A DNA stretch of 64,000 nt from Congregibacter brevis (GTDB lineage Bacteria > Pseudomonadota > Gammaproteobacteria > Pseudomonadales > Halieaceae), in assembly GCF_045689245.1 (NCBI RefSeq), contig NZ_CP136865.1:3162001-3226000 (forward strand), written 5' to 3'. Below the pieces are notes generated by a model, which was given only the letters and a program-made list of their open reading frames with translations, was not told where the DNA came from and did not search any database. A program made the position numbers and the translations under genes. Each line of letters starts with the position of its first letter. Within the stretch, counting starts at the first letter, position 1. Below, piece by piece: positions 24,083-33,325 of the stretch.

Positions 24083-27000
24083 ATGGAGAGACTTATTTCC
24101 TGGTGGGTACATAACCCCGTTGCTGCCAACCTACTCATGGTCGGGATCCTACTTGCGGGCCTCATGGGCTTTATCTCTATGGAGCGCGAGGCGTTCCCGC
24201 AGGTTAAGCCTTATCAAGCAAACATTGAGGTAATTTGGCCGGGTGCCGCACCACAAGAAGTTGAAGAACAGATCATTTCACGCATTGAGGATCGCCTCAA
24301 AGATCTCGATCAGATCAACCATATTTACTCCACCGCGGTGGAGAGCATGGCCGAGATCACCGTATCCACCTTCCCGGGAGTCGACATAAACGGCTTCCTC
24401 AACGATGTTAAAAACGCCGTAGACTCTGTCACCTCCCTACCCCGTGACATCGAAAACCCAAGGGTACGCCGGAGCCAGTTCAAACAAGAAATGCTCCGCG
24501 TCGCAGTACATGGAGATGTGAGCGAACGAGAACTGACCCGCCTCTCGGAAGACCTTCGACGCGAAGTCGCCACCCTGCCCTGGGTTTCAACCATTGAGTT
24601 GTTTGGAACGCGACGCGAAGAAGTCACCGTAGAGCTCTCGGAAGCCAGCCTTCGACAATACGCATTGTCGTTCGCGGAAGTTGCCGACGCAATTAGAGCC
24701 AGCTCCATTAACCTGTCATCAGGACAGGTACGCACCGCAACAGGTGACGTACAGATTCGTGCCCGTAATCTTGCGGACACCGAACAAGACTTTTCTCAGA
24801 TCATCATTCGCCAGAGCGCTGACGGCGGCACCATACGGGTTGGCGATGTAGCCCGTGTTATCGATGGTTTTGAAGACAACGAAATTCTTGCCACCATGAA
24901 TGGCCAACCTGCTGTGCTTTTGCAGGTTCAAAGCACAGACAACATGCAGGTGGTAAAAGCCAGTGAGGCCGTTCATGCTTGGATGGAAGAGCGTCGCGCA
25001 AGCCTCCCTGAAGGCATAGAACTGTCGATGTGGTTCGATACCGCCGACATTTACAGCGAGCGTATGGACCTTATCGGCAAGTCCTCGTATCTCGGTCTCG
25101 CCCTGGTGTTCCTTGTCCTCATTTTAACGCTGCGCCCTCGCGTCGCCCTTTGGGTTACTGCCGGTATCGGCGTTGCCTTCGTAGGAACGTTTTCCATTCT
25201 ACCTGTCAACGATGTCTCTCTGAACGTCATGTCTACCTTCGCATTCTTACTGGTGCTGGGCATTGTCGTAGATGATGCCATTGTGGTCGGAGAGAGTATT
25301 CACCATCATGCCCATGAAATGGGAGGCGGCAGCGAAGCCGCTGTTCAAGGAGCATTCGCCGTATCACGCCCCGTGATTTTTGCGGTACTAACCACAATGA
25401 TTGCATTCGCCCCGTGGCTCTTTGTGTCGGGAGAAGCGGCTCAGGTAACCCGCCAGCTATCGATTGTTATTACCGCTGCCCTAACAATCTCTCTCATTGA
25501 AGCCTTTCTGATCCTCCCGTCTCACCTTCGAGACCTAAGTCACCGAAAGGACTTAAAGGGTTTGGCGCTGCGTCAGCAAAAAATTGAGCACAGCATCTCC
25601 GGATTCGCGACTCGCGTTTATCAACCCATCCTTCGCTGGGCGGTACAGCGTCGCTATCTCACAGCCAGCGCATTTGTTGGCGCCTTCGTGATTGCCATCG
25701 GTTTGTTCAATACGGGATGGGTCAAGTTCTACTTCATGCCGCAGGTAGAGAGCTCCCAGATTGTTGTAGATGTGAAGCTTCCCCCGGGCACTTCCTATGA
25801 TCGTGCGCTTGGGGTGCTTGATCAGCTACAGGAAGCGGAACGAGCGCTTGTAGAAGAAGTGGACGAGGCGGCGCGATCCACCGGCGAAGGCACAGGGCAA
25901 CTCATCGAAGGCTGGTATACGCGATCTCGTCGCGACAGTGTGATTGCGATAGTAAAGCTAGCTCCACCAGAAGTGCGAGATTTATCAGCCCGCGAGGCTG
26001 CTGAGCGACTGCGGACGCTGGTGGGTGATATACCCGATGCAGATGAGATACAGGTCAACTACACACTCAATGACAATGGTGCTGATATTACCTATCTACT
26101 TAGGCATCGTGATGGGGATGCACTCACCGCGGCCTCAAAGGAACTACAGGCGAAAATCGGCAGCTACAACGGCGTTCTGGATGTGCGAGACAGCCAACAG
26201 GGTGAGACCGACGAAATCGTTTTGAGTCTTAAGCCCGGCGCGGAGACCCTCGGTATTCGACTGGCGGATGTTTCTCGTCAGGTACGCCAGGCCTACTTTG
26301 GAGAAGAGGTACAGCGTCTTCCAAGAGCCAATGGCGATGTGAAAGTCATGGTGCGCTACCCGACGGAGGCGCGACAAACACTCTCGAGTCTCAACAACTT
26401 CCGAGTACGCACAGCTGATGGCCGCGAAGTTCCGTTGTTCGCCATTGCCGATGTGGAATTGCAAGGTGGTGTTCAGCGCATACAACGCAGAGATGGGAAC
26501 CGGGTAGTTTATGTCCGGGCCGACCTCGAGCAAGACTTGATCAGCGACATTAAACGGGATATCGAAGAAACCTACCTCACCGACCTGCAGAATCAATATC
26601 CAGGATTGGTCATCCTCAAAGGCGGTGCACAAGAGGAGGAGGATCAGTTTATTGGTGAGATCACGGCGCTCTACTCTATCGCCTTGTTCGCTATGTATGC
26701 CCTGATTGCTATTGCGTTCCGCTCGTACTGGCTACCACTCCTGATTATGACGGCGATACCCTTCGGCTTCATGGGCGCGATATTTGGACACTTAATCTTT
26801 GCAACCCCGCTCGCCCTATTCTCGTATTTTGGCATTGGCGCGGCCGCTGGCGTCGTGGTAAACGATAACCTGGTTTTAGTCGACTACATTGGTCGTTTGC
26901 GCGAACAGGGGAAAGGTACTCTTGAGGCTGTGATTCAAGCGGGGGTAAACCGCTTCAGGCCCATACTCCTGACCACAGTCACAACCTTCGTTGGACTGAT

Positions 27001-27214
27001 ACCCATCATGGCGGAGCGAAGCACCAACGCGCAGTTCTTAAAGCCTGCCGTGCTATCACTCTCTTTTGGTGTTCTGTTTGCGCTGTTCGTAACTCTTCTG
27101 TTGGTACCTTCGCTGTACCTCATTGGCGAGGACGTGGCGAAGGCAGCAGCAATCGCTCGTCAACGCTTTTGGCCAGGAGGATCACCGAGCCCCGCTGCCG
27201 ACAATCCCTCCTAG
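24083..27214 (+). CDS. RND family efflux transporter permease
   Basis: This 1043-residue inner-membrane proton antiporter has the usual twelve-helix layout with two large periplasmic loops. It begins MERLISWWVHNPVAANLLMV, and the proton-relay region in TM4 reads GIVVDDAIVVGESIHHHAHE with the paired aspartates. The second-half counterpart is GAAAGVVVNDNLVLVDYIGR. Length is typical of HAE-type drug or small-molecule pumps, not the heavy-metal CusA group. It ends just before a strong terminator. Head-to-head placement with the catabolic operon makes export of a toxic substrate or intermediate possible, but that is inference from position. Confidence 0.93.
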   Translation: MERLISWWVHNPVAANLLMVGILLAGLMGFISMEREAFPQVKPYQANIEVIWPGAAPQEVEEQIISRIEDRLKDLDQINHIYSTAVESMAEITVSTFPGVDINGFLNDVKNAVDSVTSLPRDIENPRVRRSQFKQEMLRVAVHGDVSERELTRLSEDLRREVATLPWVSTIELFGTRREEVTVELSEASLRQYALSFAEVADAIRASSINLSSGQVRTATGDVQIRARNLADTEQDFSQIIIRQSADGGTIRVGDVARVIDGFEDNEILATMNGQPAVLLQVQSTDNMQVVKASEAVHAWMEERRASLPEGIELSMWFDTADIYSERMDLIGKSSYLGLALVFLVLILTLRPRVALWVTAGIGVAFVGTFSILPVNDVSLNVMSTFAFLLVLGIVVDDAIVVGESIHHHAHEMGGGSEAAVQGAFAVSRPVIFAVLTTMIAFAPWLFVSGEAAQVTRQLSIVITAALTISLIEAFLILPSHLRDLSHRKDLKGLALRQQKIEHSISGFATRVYQPILRWAVQRRYLTASAFVGAFVIAIGLFNTGWVKFYFMPQVESSQIVVDVKLPPGTSYDRALGVLDQLQEAERALVEEVDEAARSTGEGTGQLIEGWYTRSRRDSVIAIVKLAPPEVRDLSAREAAERLRTLVGDIPDADEIQVNYTLNDNGADITYLLRHRDGDALTAASKELQAKIGSYNGVLDVRDSQQGETDEIVLSLKPGAETLGIRLADVSRQVRQAYFGEEVQRLPRANGDVKVMVRYPTEARQTLSSLNNFRVRTADGREVPLFAIADVELQGGVQRIQRRDGNRVVYVRADLEQDLISDIKRDIEETYLTDLQNQYPGLVILKGGAQEEEDQFIGEITALYSIALFAMYALIAIAFRSYWLPLLIMTAIPFGFMGAIFGHLIFATPLALFSYFGIGAAAGVVVNDNLVLVDYIGRLREQGKGTLEAVIQAGVNRFRPILLTTVTTFVGLIPIMAERSTNAQFLKPAVLSLSFGVLFALFVTLLLVPSLYLIGEDVAKAAAIARQRFWPGGSPSPAADNPS

Positions 27215-27224
27215 AAACACAGCC

Positions 27225-27258
27225 AAAAAAAACCGCGTTATGACACGCGGTTTTTTTT
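27225..27258. terminator. bidirectional intrinsic terminator
   Basis: AAAAAAAACCGCGT and ACGCGGTTTTTTTT pair across a 6-nt loop (TATGAC), a 14-bp stem with eight U on either strand. It separates the convergent RND pump and sulfatase genes and should serve both. Confidence 0.92.
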
Positions 27259-27277
27259 GATCCCGGACAAACCCTAT

Positions 27278-28810
27278 CTACTCAAATTTAAGATAGGCGT
27301 CCGTTAACTTATCAATGGACCATGAATCAGGACGCTGGCTAGGTGGATACTTCTCAAAAGTCATTAAGAACTGCTGCATGACAGCCCCTCCCATGTACAT
27401 TTGTGCCGCCTTATCGACATACCAGTCCCAATAGGTATTTGAGTTGTGGTCCGCCCGCTCGAAGGGATCACGACGAAGATGGAAAAGCTTTGGCAATCTC
27501 AAAGTCACGAAAGGCTCAGCCCAAAGTGCCAAGGTCTTTGCGCGGTTCTCGGCGTATACAGACTTCCAATCGCCAAAGCGTACGGCGACCGGCGCGCCGA
27601 TATCATTGATGTAAACAAAACTCTTGCGAGGCCCTTGCTCAGCCTCCCCAGTAAGATACGGCAAGAAGTTGTAGCCATCCAGATGCAGCGTGGCGTTCTT
27701 GTCACCCACACGTCTTCCCTCAAGAAGTTGCTGTTTGAGGCTTGTTTCTCCCGCAGCTGCCGCAAGGGTTGGCATCCAATCCAGATGCGACATGATCTCG
27801 GTAGAGACCTGACCTGAGGGTATTTTTGCCGGCCAGCGCACCATCGCTGGAACGCGGTAAGCGCCCTCCCAGTTGGAGTTTTTCTCGCTACGAAACGGCG
27901 TGATCCCCGCGTCCGGCCAGGTGTTGTAATGCACACCATTGTCCGTGGAGTAAAAAACGATGGTGTTCTCCGAGATACCCAGACTATCTAATTGATCAAG
28001 CAGAGAGCCAACCAACTCATCGTGAGCGACCATGACATCATTATAGAAACCCTGGCCTGACTTCCCTTTGTGCTTGTCTGCACGATGGGTTCTGAAGTGC
28101 ATCCCCGTAGTGTTTACCCACACAAAGAATGGCTTGTCGTCTGCCACACTTTTGTCGATAAAGGCGCTTGCTGCGTCTACAAACTCCTCATCAGCGGTTT
28201 CCATGCGCTTGCGCGTAAGGGGGCCAGTGTCCTCAATCCGTCCGTCGGCGTAAGAGTGGATAACGCCTCGCGGACTAAAGCGCTGCTGGAACCAATCCTG
28301 CTGTGGATAATCTTCATCCTCGGGCTCTTCTTCTGCGTTGAGGTGATAAAGATTGCCGTAGAACTCGTCAAAACCGTGATTGGTTGGCAAGAAGCCATCC
28401 TTATCACCGAGGTGGTTCTTGCCAAACTGGCCCGTGGCATAGCCTTTGGTCTTGAGTACTTCAGCAATTGTGATGTCTCGATCCTGGAGTCCTAGATCAG
28501 CGCCAGGCTGACCGACTTTCGACAAGCCGGTTCGCAAGGGCGACTGTCCCGTGATGAAGCTTGAGCGTCCCGCGGTGCAGCTCTGGTCACCGTAGTAGTC
28601 CGTAAAACGTACGCCTTCATCCGCGATACGATCGATGTTGGGCGTTCGATAGCCCATGATGCCATCCCCATAGGCGCTGATATTGGTGATACCGATATCG
28701 TCGCCCCAGATGACGAGGATGTTGGGCTCCTCTGCCGCATGACCCATCAGCGCAACGCCCGCAAACGTCATCGCTCCAACGAAGCCGCGAATCCGCATAG
28801 AAATACCCAT
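27278..28810 (-). CDS. secreted sulfatase (arylsulfatase family)
   Basis: This 510-residue alkaline-phosphatase-fold enzyme removes sulfate esters. A signal peptide ends near HAAEEP (residues 24-29). Metal ligands start with WGDDIG (Asp37, Asp38). The formylglycine site is SCTAGRSSFITG with Cys78, the Cys-type CxAxR form that is activated after translation. Later blocks YATGQFGKNHLGD and FYSTDNGVHYNTW are standard. The ATG at 28810 has AGGAG 7 bases upstream. No formylglycine-generating enzyme or anSME is in the window. It stands alone between terminators, so its substrate (aryl, polysaccharide or steroid sulfate) cannot be told. Confidence 0.92.
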   Translation of the reverse strand: MGISMRIRGFVGAMTFAGVALMGHAAEEPNILVIWGDDIGITNISAYGDGIMGYRTPNIDRIADEGVRFTDYYGDQSCTAGRSSFITGQSPLRTGLSKVGQPGADLGLQDRDITIAEVLKTKGYATGQFGKNHLGDKDGFLPTNHGFDEFYGNLYHLNAEEEPEDEDYPQQDWFQQRFSPRGVIHSYADGRIEDTGPLTRKRMETADEEFVDAASAFIDKSVADDKPFFVWVNTTGMHFRTHRADKHKGKSGQGFYNDVMVAHDELVGSLLDQLDSLGISENTIVFYSTDNGVHYNTWPDAGITPFRSEKNSNWEGAYRVPAMVRWPAKIPSGQVSTEIMSHLDWMPTLAAAAGETSLKQQLLEGRRVGDKNATLHLDGYNFLPYLTGEAEQGPRKSFVYINDIGAPVAVRFGDWKSVYAENRAKTLALWAEPFVTLRLPKLFHLRRDPFERADHNSNTYWDWYVDKAAQMYMGGAVMQQFLMTFEKYPPSQRPDSWSIDKLTDAYLKFE

Positions 28811-28886
28811 GGTAGTTCTCCTGTTCTTATTAGTTTTTTTTGGCCGCTGATATTAGCAGCCAGTGTTTAGTGAATCGATGGGGGCG

Positions 28887-29204
28887 TTACTGCTGCGCCT
28901 GAAACTGTGCAAGCTGCTCTGGTGTCGCCTCTGTCTGGTGCTGACTCTTCCATTCGGAGTAAGGCATGCCGTACACCCTCTCCCGAGCCGCTTCGTAGTC
29001 AACGCTGAGACCCCGGTCTTCCGCCGCCGCGACATACCACTTCGAAAGGCAGTTCCGGCAAAAGTTGGCAAGATTCATCAGCTCAATATTCTGAACCTGC
29101 TTATTGCTATCCAGATGCTCCAACAGTCGCCGAAAAACCGCCGCCTCAATATCGTTGCGAACGCTATCTTCGTCGCTGCTTCGCGAGTCTTGTTGATCGT
29201 TCAA
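28887..29204 (-). CDS. DUF1244 family protein
   Basis: This 105-residue protein contains the conserved DUF1244 core VFRRLLEHLDSNKQVQNIEL then MNLANFCRNCLSKWYVAAAE (about residues 23-62), with a Cys pair in CRNC. The family has no assigned biochemical role. The TTG start at 29204 overlaps the dnaE stop (TTGA) and has GGAG upstream, so the gene is translationally coupled to dnaE. It occupies the place where accA follows dnaE in E. coli. Confidence 0.85.
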   Translation of the reverse strand: MNDQQDSRSSDEDSVRNDIEAAVFRRLLEHLDSNKQVQNIELMNLANFCRNCLSKWYVAAAEDRGLSVDYEAARERVYGMPYSEWKSQHQTEATPEQLAQFQAQQ

Positions 29205-32200
29205 TGCTGCTCTCCTGCAGTAAGTTGTTGGTCAAAAGCGAGCTTAACCCTATCCCCTCCAAGTTCACGGCGCAATTCTTCCAGCAACTCCTCACTGGGA
29301 GAAACTCGCCACTGTTGGCCGAGCATTAAGGAGGCACTCTGACGACCCTGATGGTATCTAAGGCGCACCGGGCACTCGCCCGGAGCGGTAGACAAAAGCT
29401 CCCGGAGAAACTCCCGGAAACGATCATTTACCTCTGCAGCTTCCACGTGAATCGTCAGACCCGAGGCCAGACGTGCGCGCTCCTCTGCCAGACTATGGAG
29501 TGCTGATACGCGCATTACCGTAGCACCACTGCGATCATCCTGAGAGAGTCGTCCCTCGGCAATCACGATCTGATCTTTAACCAGAAGCTCTCGATACTGT
29601 TGATACACCTCGGAATACGCAGTCGCTTCCAGTCGTGCGCTGCGGTCATCCAACACAAAAATAGCCATGGCACCGCGGGCGCTCTTCATGGCGCGCATAC
29701 TGAGTATGAGCCCGGCAACACGGCAATTCCCACGACTGTCGGGGCGTAAGTCAGCAAGGCGCTGGGGCGCAAAGCGCCGGATTTCGTCTTCGCAACTATC
29801 AATTGGGTGGCCGGTTACGTAGAGCCCAAGGGTATCTCGCTCACCCTGTAAACGCTCCCGGTCGGTCCAGGGTCTAATATGTCGCAGCTCGGCGTAGGGG
29901 TCCCCCTGCTCCTGACTTGCCTGCACGGTCTCACCGAACAGATCAACCATACCCGCGTCACGATTCGCCGCGTTCTGCTCCGCTGCACGGAGCGCATCAT
30001 CGATACCCCCCAGAAGAACCCAGCGATCTGTTCCTAAGGAGTCGAATGCCCCACTACGAACCAGGGCCTCCAGCGCCTTGCGATTAAGTTTTCGCGGATC
30101 AGTGCGCGCACAAAAGTCAAAGAGATCCCGAAAGGGCCCGTGAGTCTCGCGGCTTTCTAAAAGCCCAGACACGGGCCCCTCACCCAGACCTTTAATGGCA
30201 CCCAGACCATAGACGATTTCGCCCGCCTCACTCACAGTGAACATGTATCGACCTTCGTTAACATCGGGAAGGCGAACCGAAAGACCCATGCGACGGCACT
30301 CCTCAATGAACACGACAATTTTGTCGGTGTTGTCCAGTTCGGAGCTCATCACCGCCGCCATGAACGCTGCAGGGTAGTGGCTCTTCAACCAAGCGGTCTG
30401 ATAGGACACTAGTGCATAGGCCGCTGAGTGAGATTTGTTAAAACCGTAACCTGCAAATTTCTCTACGAGGTCAAAGAGTTTCGTCGCCAGATCAGCATTC
30501 ACGCCTTTATCCGCGGCGCCCGCGGCAAACACCGAACGCTGCTTGGCCATTTCCTCGGGCTTTTTCTTACCCATAGCCCGGCGTAACAGGTCGGCGCCGC
30601 CCAAAGTGTATCCGGCCAGAATCTGGGCAATCTGCATCACCTGTTCCTGATACAGAATAATTCCGTAGGTCGGTTCAAGCACCGGCTTGAGAAGCTCATG
30701 CTGATAATCAGCATCTGGATAAGACACTTTCTCGCGACCGTGCTTTCGATCAATAAAGTTGTCGACCATACCGGACTGTAGTGGCCCCGGACGGTAGAGC
30801 GCCACAAGGGCAATGATGTCCTCAAAGCAGTCGGGGCGGAGTCGCGCAATCAACTCTTTCATACCTCGGGATTCAAGCTGGAACACCGCGGTAGTTTCCG
30901 CTGAACGCAGCAAGTCAAAAGAGGCCGCATCGTCTAAAGGTATGTGATTAATATCTAGGGGTGGCTCGCCACTACGAGCGCGTATTTCGTTGATCATCCC
31001 CTGGGCCCAGTCGATGATCGTCAGAGTACGTAGACCCAAAAAGTCAAACTTCACCAAGCCTGCGTCTTCGACGTCATTCTTATCGAACTGGGTTACGAGA
31101 CCCGCACCTTCACCATCACAGTACAGCGCGGAAAAGTCTGTGAGTTCCGAGGGCGCTATCACAACCCCTCCCGCGTGCTTTCCGACGTTTCGAGTCACTC
31201 CCTCCAGCTGCACAGCCATGTCCCAAATTTCCTGTGCCTCGCCGTCGTCGCGGAGAAACTGCTGAAGACTGTCCTCTTGCTCAAGGGCTTTTTCCAGAGT
31301 CATCCCCACCTCAAAGGGAATCATCTTGGACAGGCGATCCCCGAGGCCGTAAGACTTGCCCTGCACGCGCGCAACATCACGCACCACCGCCTTCGCAGCG
31401 AGAGTACCGAAGGTAATAATCTGTGACACAGCCTCACGACCATAGGTCTCGGCTACGTAATCGATAACCTCGTCCCGACGCTCCATGCAAAAATCCACAT
31501 CGAAGTCAGGCATCGACACCCGCTCAGGATTAAGGAATCGCTCAAACAGCAACTCATATTCCATGGGATCAAGATCTGTAATTGATAGTGAGTAGGCGAC
31601 CAGCGAACCCGCACCAGATCCGCGCCCCGGACCCACAGGAATACCACGCTCCTTCGCCCAGCGAATGAAGTCCATCACAATCAGAAAGTAGCCGGGAAAC
31701 CCCATATCAACAATGGTGTCCAGCTCAAAATCCAGGCGGTCTCGGTAATCCTTCTCGAGCTGCTGTGAATTCTCGCGCTGGCTAATTTGCAGCGTTAGCA
31801 TCCGTTCATCGAGACCGCGATGGGCGAGCTCCCGGAAGAAGGTATCCATGGTCATACCTTCGGGCACCGGGTACTCCGGCAAACAAACGCGACCAAGCTC
31901 TATCTCCATAGAGCAGCGTCTTGCGATGGCTACCGTATTCTCTAAGGCTTCGGGAACGTCTTCGAAGAGTTCCTGCATTTCCTTAGCGGTCCGCAGGTAT
32001 TGCTCTTCGCTATATCGCCGTTGTCGGCGCGGATCATCCAACACCCGACTCTCGGCGATACACACTCGAGCCTCATGAGCCTCAAACTCACTGGCATCAA
32101 TGAATCGAACGTCGTTGGTAGCGACTACCGGGCAGTTGTATTGCGCAGCAATTGCTAGCGCAGCATGCACATGCTCTTCATCGCCGACCCGACCGGTACG

Positions 32201-32707
32201 ATGTAACTCCAGGTAAAAACGATGGGGAAACACTTTAAGGCAGCGCTCGAGACGCTCCTTCGCAAGATCAGGCTTTTCGTTCACCAACGCCTGACCAACT
32301 TCACCCGCCGCTCCGCAGGACAGCGCAAGAAGTCCTTCGGCGCCTTCTTCCAGCCACTCCCATAAAACGCGGGGACCTTCGTGGGTCTGCCCTTCTCTAT
32401 AAGCCCGAGATAGCAGCCGCGTAAGGTTAAGATAGCCCGTCGAGTTCATAATCAACAAGCTCAGAGGATGCGCTTCGTCGCCTTTGAGGGACTCCGTGAC
32501 CCACACATCCGCTCCAAAAATCGGCTTAATCCCTGCACCCACGGCGGCTTTATGAAACTTGATGAGACCGTAAAAATTGCAGACGTCGGTGACTGCCACA
32601 GCGGGCATGCCTAGTTCCGCAACTCGTGCCGCTAGCGGCTTTATACGGACGAGACCGTCGCTCAATGAATATTCACTGTGTACCCGTAAATGAACAAAAT
32701 CTGACAA
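29201..32707 (-). CDS. dnaE: DNA polymerase III alpha subunit
   Basis: The replicative polymerase, 1168 residues (E. coli 1160). The PHP domain starts at FVHLRVHSEYSLSDGLVRIK; the polymerase active site includes GPGRGSGAGSLVAYSL and PDFDVDFCMERRDEVIDYV with the catalytic aspartates. The helix-hairpin-helix and OB domains follow. The start appears to be a TTG at 32707. No ATG or GTG precedes the conserved N-terminus in this frame, and GGAGG inside the end of rnhB sits about 10 bases upstream. It follows rnhB by 3 bp and is the penultimate gene of the bamA-lpx cluster. Confidence 0.97.
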   Translation of the reverse strand: MSDFVHLRVHSEYSLSDGLVRIKPLAARVAELGMPAVAVTDVCNFYGLIKFHKAAVGAGIKPIFGADVWVTESLKGDEAHPLSLLIMNSTGYLNLTRLLSRAYREGQTHEGPRVLWEWLEEGAEGLLALSCGAAGEVGQALVNEKPDLAKERLERCLKVFPHRFYLELHRTGRVGDEEHVHAALAIAAQYNCPVVATNDVRFIDASEFEAHEARVCIAESRVLDDPRRQRRYSEEQYLRTAKEMQELFEDVPEALENTVAIARRCSMEIELGRVCLPEYPVPEGMTMDTFFRELAHRGLDERMLTLQISQRENSQQLEKDYRDRLDFELDTIVDMGFPGYFLIVMDFIRWAKERGIPVGPGRGSGAGSLVAYSLSITDLDPMEYELLFERFLNPERVSMPDFDVDFCMERRDEVIDYVAETYGREAVSQIITFGTLAAKAVVRDVARVQGKSYGLGDRLSKMIPFEVGMTLEKALEQEDSLQQFLRDDGEAQEIWDMAVQLEGVTRNVGKHAGGVVIAPSELTDFSALYCDGEGAGLVTQFDKNDVEDAGLVKFDFLGLRTLTIIDWAQGMINEIRARSGEPPLDINHIPLDDAASFDLLRSAETTAVFQLESRGMKELIARLRPDCFEDIIALVALYRPGPLQSGMVDNFIDRKHGREKVSYPDADYQHELLKPVLEPTYGIILYQEQVMQIAQILAGYTLGGADLLRRAMGKKKPEEMAKQRSVFAAGAADKGVNADLATKLFDLVEKFAGYGFNKSHSAAYALVSYQTAWLKSHYPAAFMAAVMSSELDNTDKIVVFIEECRRMGLSVRLPDVNEGRYMFTVSEAGEIVYGLGAIKGLGEGPVSGLLESRETHGPFRDLFDFCARTDPRKLNRKALEALVRSGAFDSLGTDRWVLLGGIDDALRAAEQNAANRDAGMVDLFGETVQASQEQGDPYAELRHIRPWTDRERLQGERDTLGLYVTGHPIDSCEDEIRRFAPQRLADLRPDSRGNCRVAGLILSMRAMKSARGAMAIFVLDDRSARLEATAYSEVYQQYRELLVKDQIVIAEGRLSQDDRSGATVMRVSALHSLAEERARLASGLTIHVEAAEVNDRFREFLRELLSTAPGECPVRLRYHQGRQSASLMLGQQWRVSPSEELLEELRRELGGDRVKLAFDQQLTAGEQH

Positions 32708-32710
32708 GCG

Positions 32711-33325
32711 TCAATGTCCTCCGATGATTGCGCGCACCGGCGCGAAGCTGCGACGATGCAAGGGACTTACCCCATGGGTTTTCAAGGCTGATAAGTGTGC
32801 AGCAGTGGGATATCCCTTGTGGGCATCAAAGCCATACATCGGCCATCGCTCGTGTTGCTCACACATGTATCTGTCGCGCGCCACTTTCGCGACGATAGAC
32901 GCAGCTGCTATCTCCTTCACTCTCGAGTCACCCTTAATGACCGCGATGCTGCGGTAGCTCCAACGGGGTAGCTGTCTGCCATCGACCAACACGAGATCAG
33001 GACTGACCCCTAAAGCGTCCACTGCTCGCCACATAGCTAGAAGACTGGCTTGGAGTATATTCAGCTCATCAATCTCCTCGGGGGAAGCTCGCCCCAATGC
33101 CACGGCTTTCGCCCTCAGGTGTAACTGTTCTGACAGGAGTTCTCGACGCTTTGCTGTGAGCTTCTTCGAGTCAGCCAGACCATCAATAGGATTGTTCCTA
33201 TCAAGCACTGCGGCCGCCGCAACCACATCTCCTGCCAGGGGCCCACGGCCCACCTCATCGACACCGACAATACAGGCATCGTGAGGCAGCTTGGCAATCG
33301 CTTGTTCCCAGTCATCCAAAGCCAC
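32711..33325 (-). CDS. rnhB: ribonuclease HII
   Basis: Cleaves RNA in RNA-DNA hybrids and removes misincorporated ribonucleotides. The 204-residue product has the type-2 signature IVGVDEVGRGPLAGDVVAAA, with the catalytic Asp23-Glu24 and Gly-Arg-Gly loop, and a further Asp in VLVDGRQLP. The C-terminal AHKGYPTAAHLSALKTHGVS is standard. The start is a GTG at 33325 sharing one base with the lpxB stop, so the two are coupled. Confidence 0.95.
   Translation of the reverse strand: MALDDWEQAIAKLPHDACIVGVDEVGRGPLAGDVVAAAAVLDRNNPIDGLADSKKLTAKRRELLSEQLHLRAKAVALGRASPEEIDELNILQASLLAMWRAVDALGVSPDLVLVDGRQLPRWSYRSIAVIKGDSRVKEIAAASIVAKVARDRYMCEQHERWPMYGFDAHKGYPTAAHLSALKTHGVSPLHRRSFAPVRAIIGGH

Noticed and set aside
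32837..32837. Possible gene boundary disruption in the lpx-rnhB-dnaE block because of overlapping and non-ATG starts
   Set aside because: All family N-termini are complete and the overlaps are normal translational coupling; no frameshift is needed.
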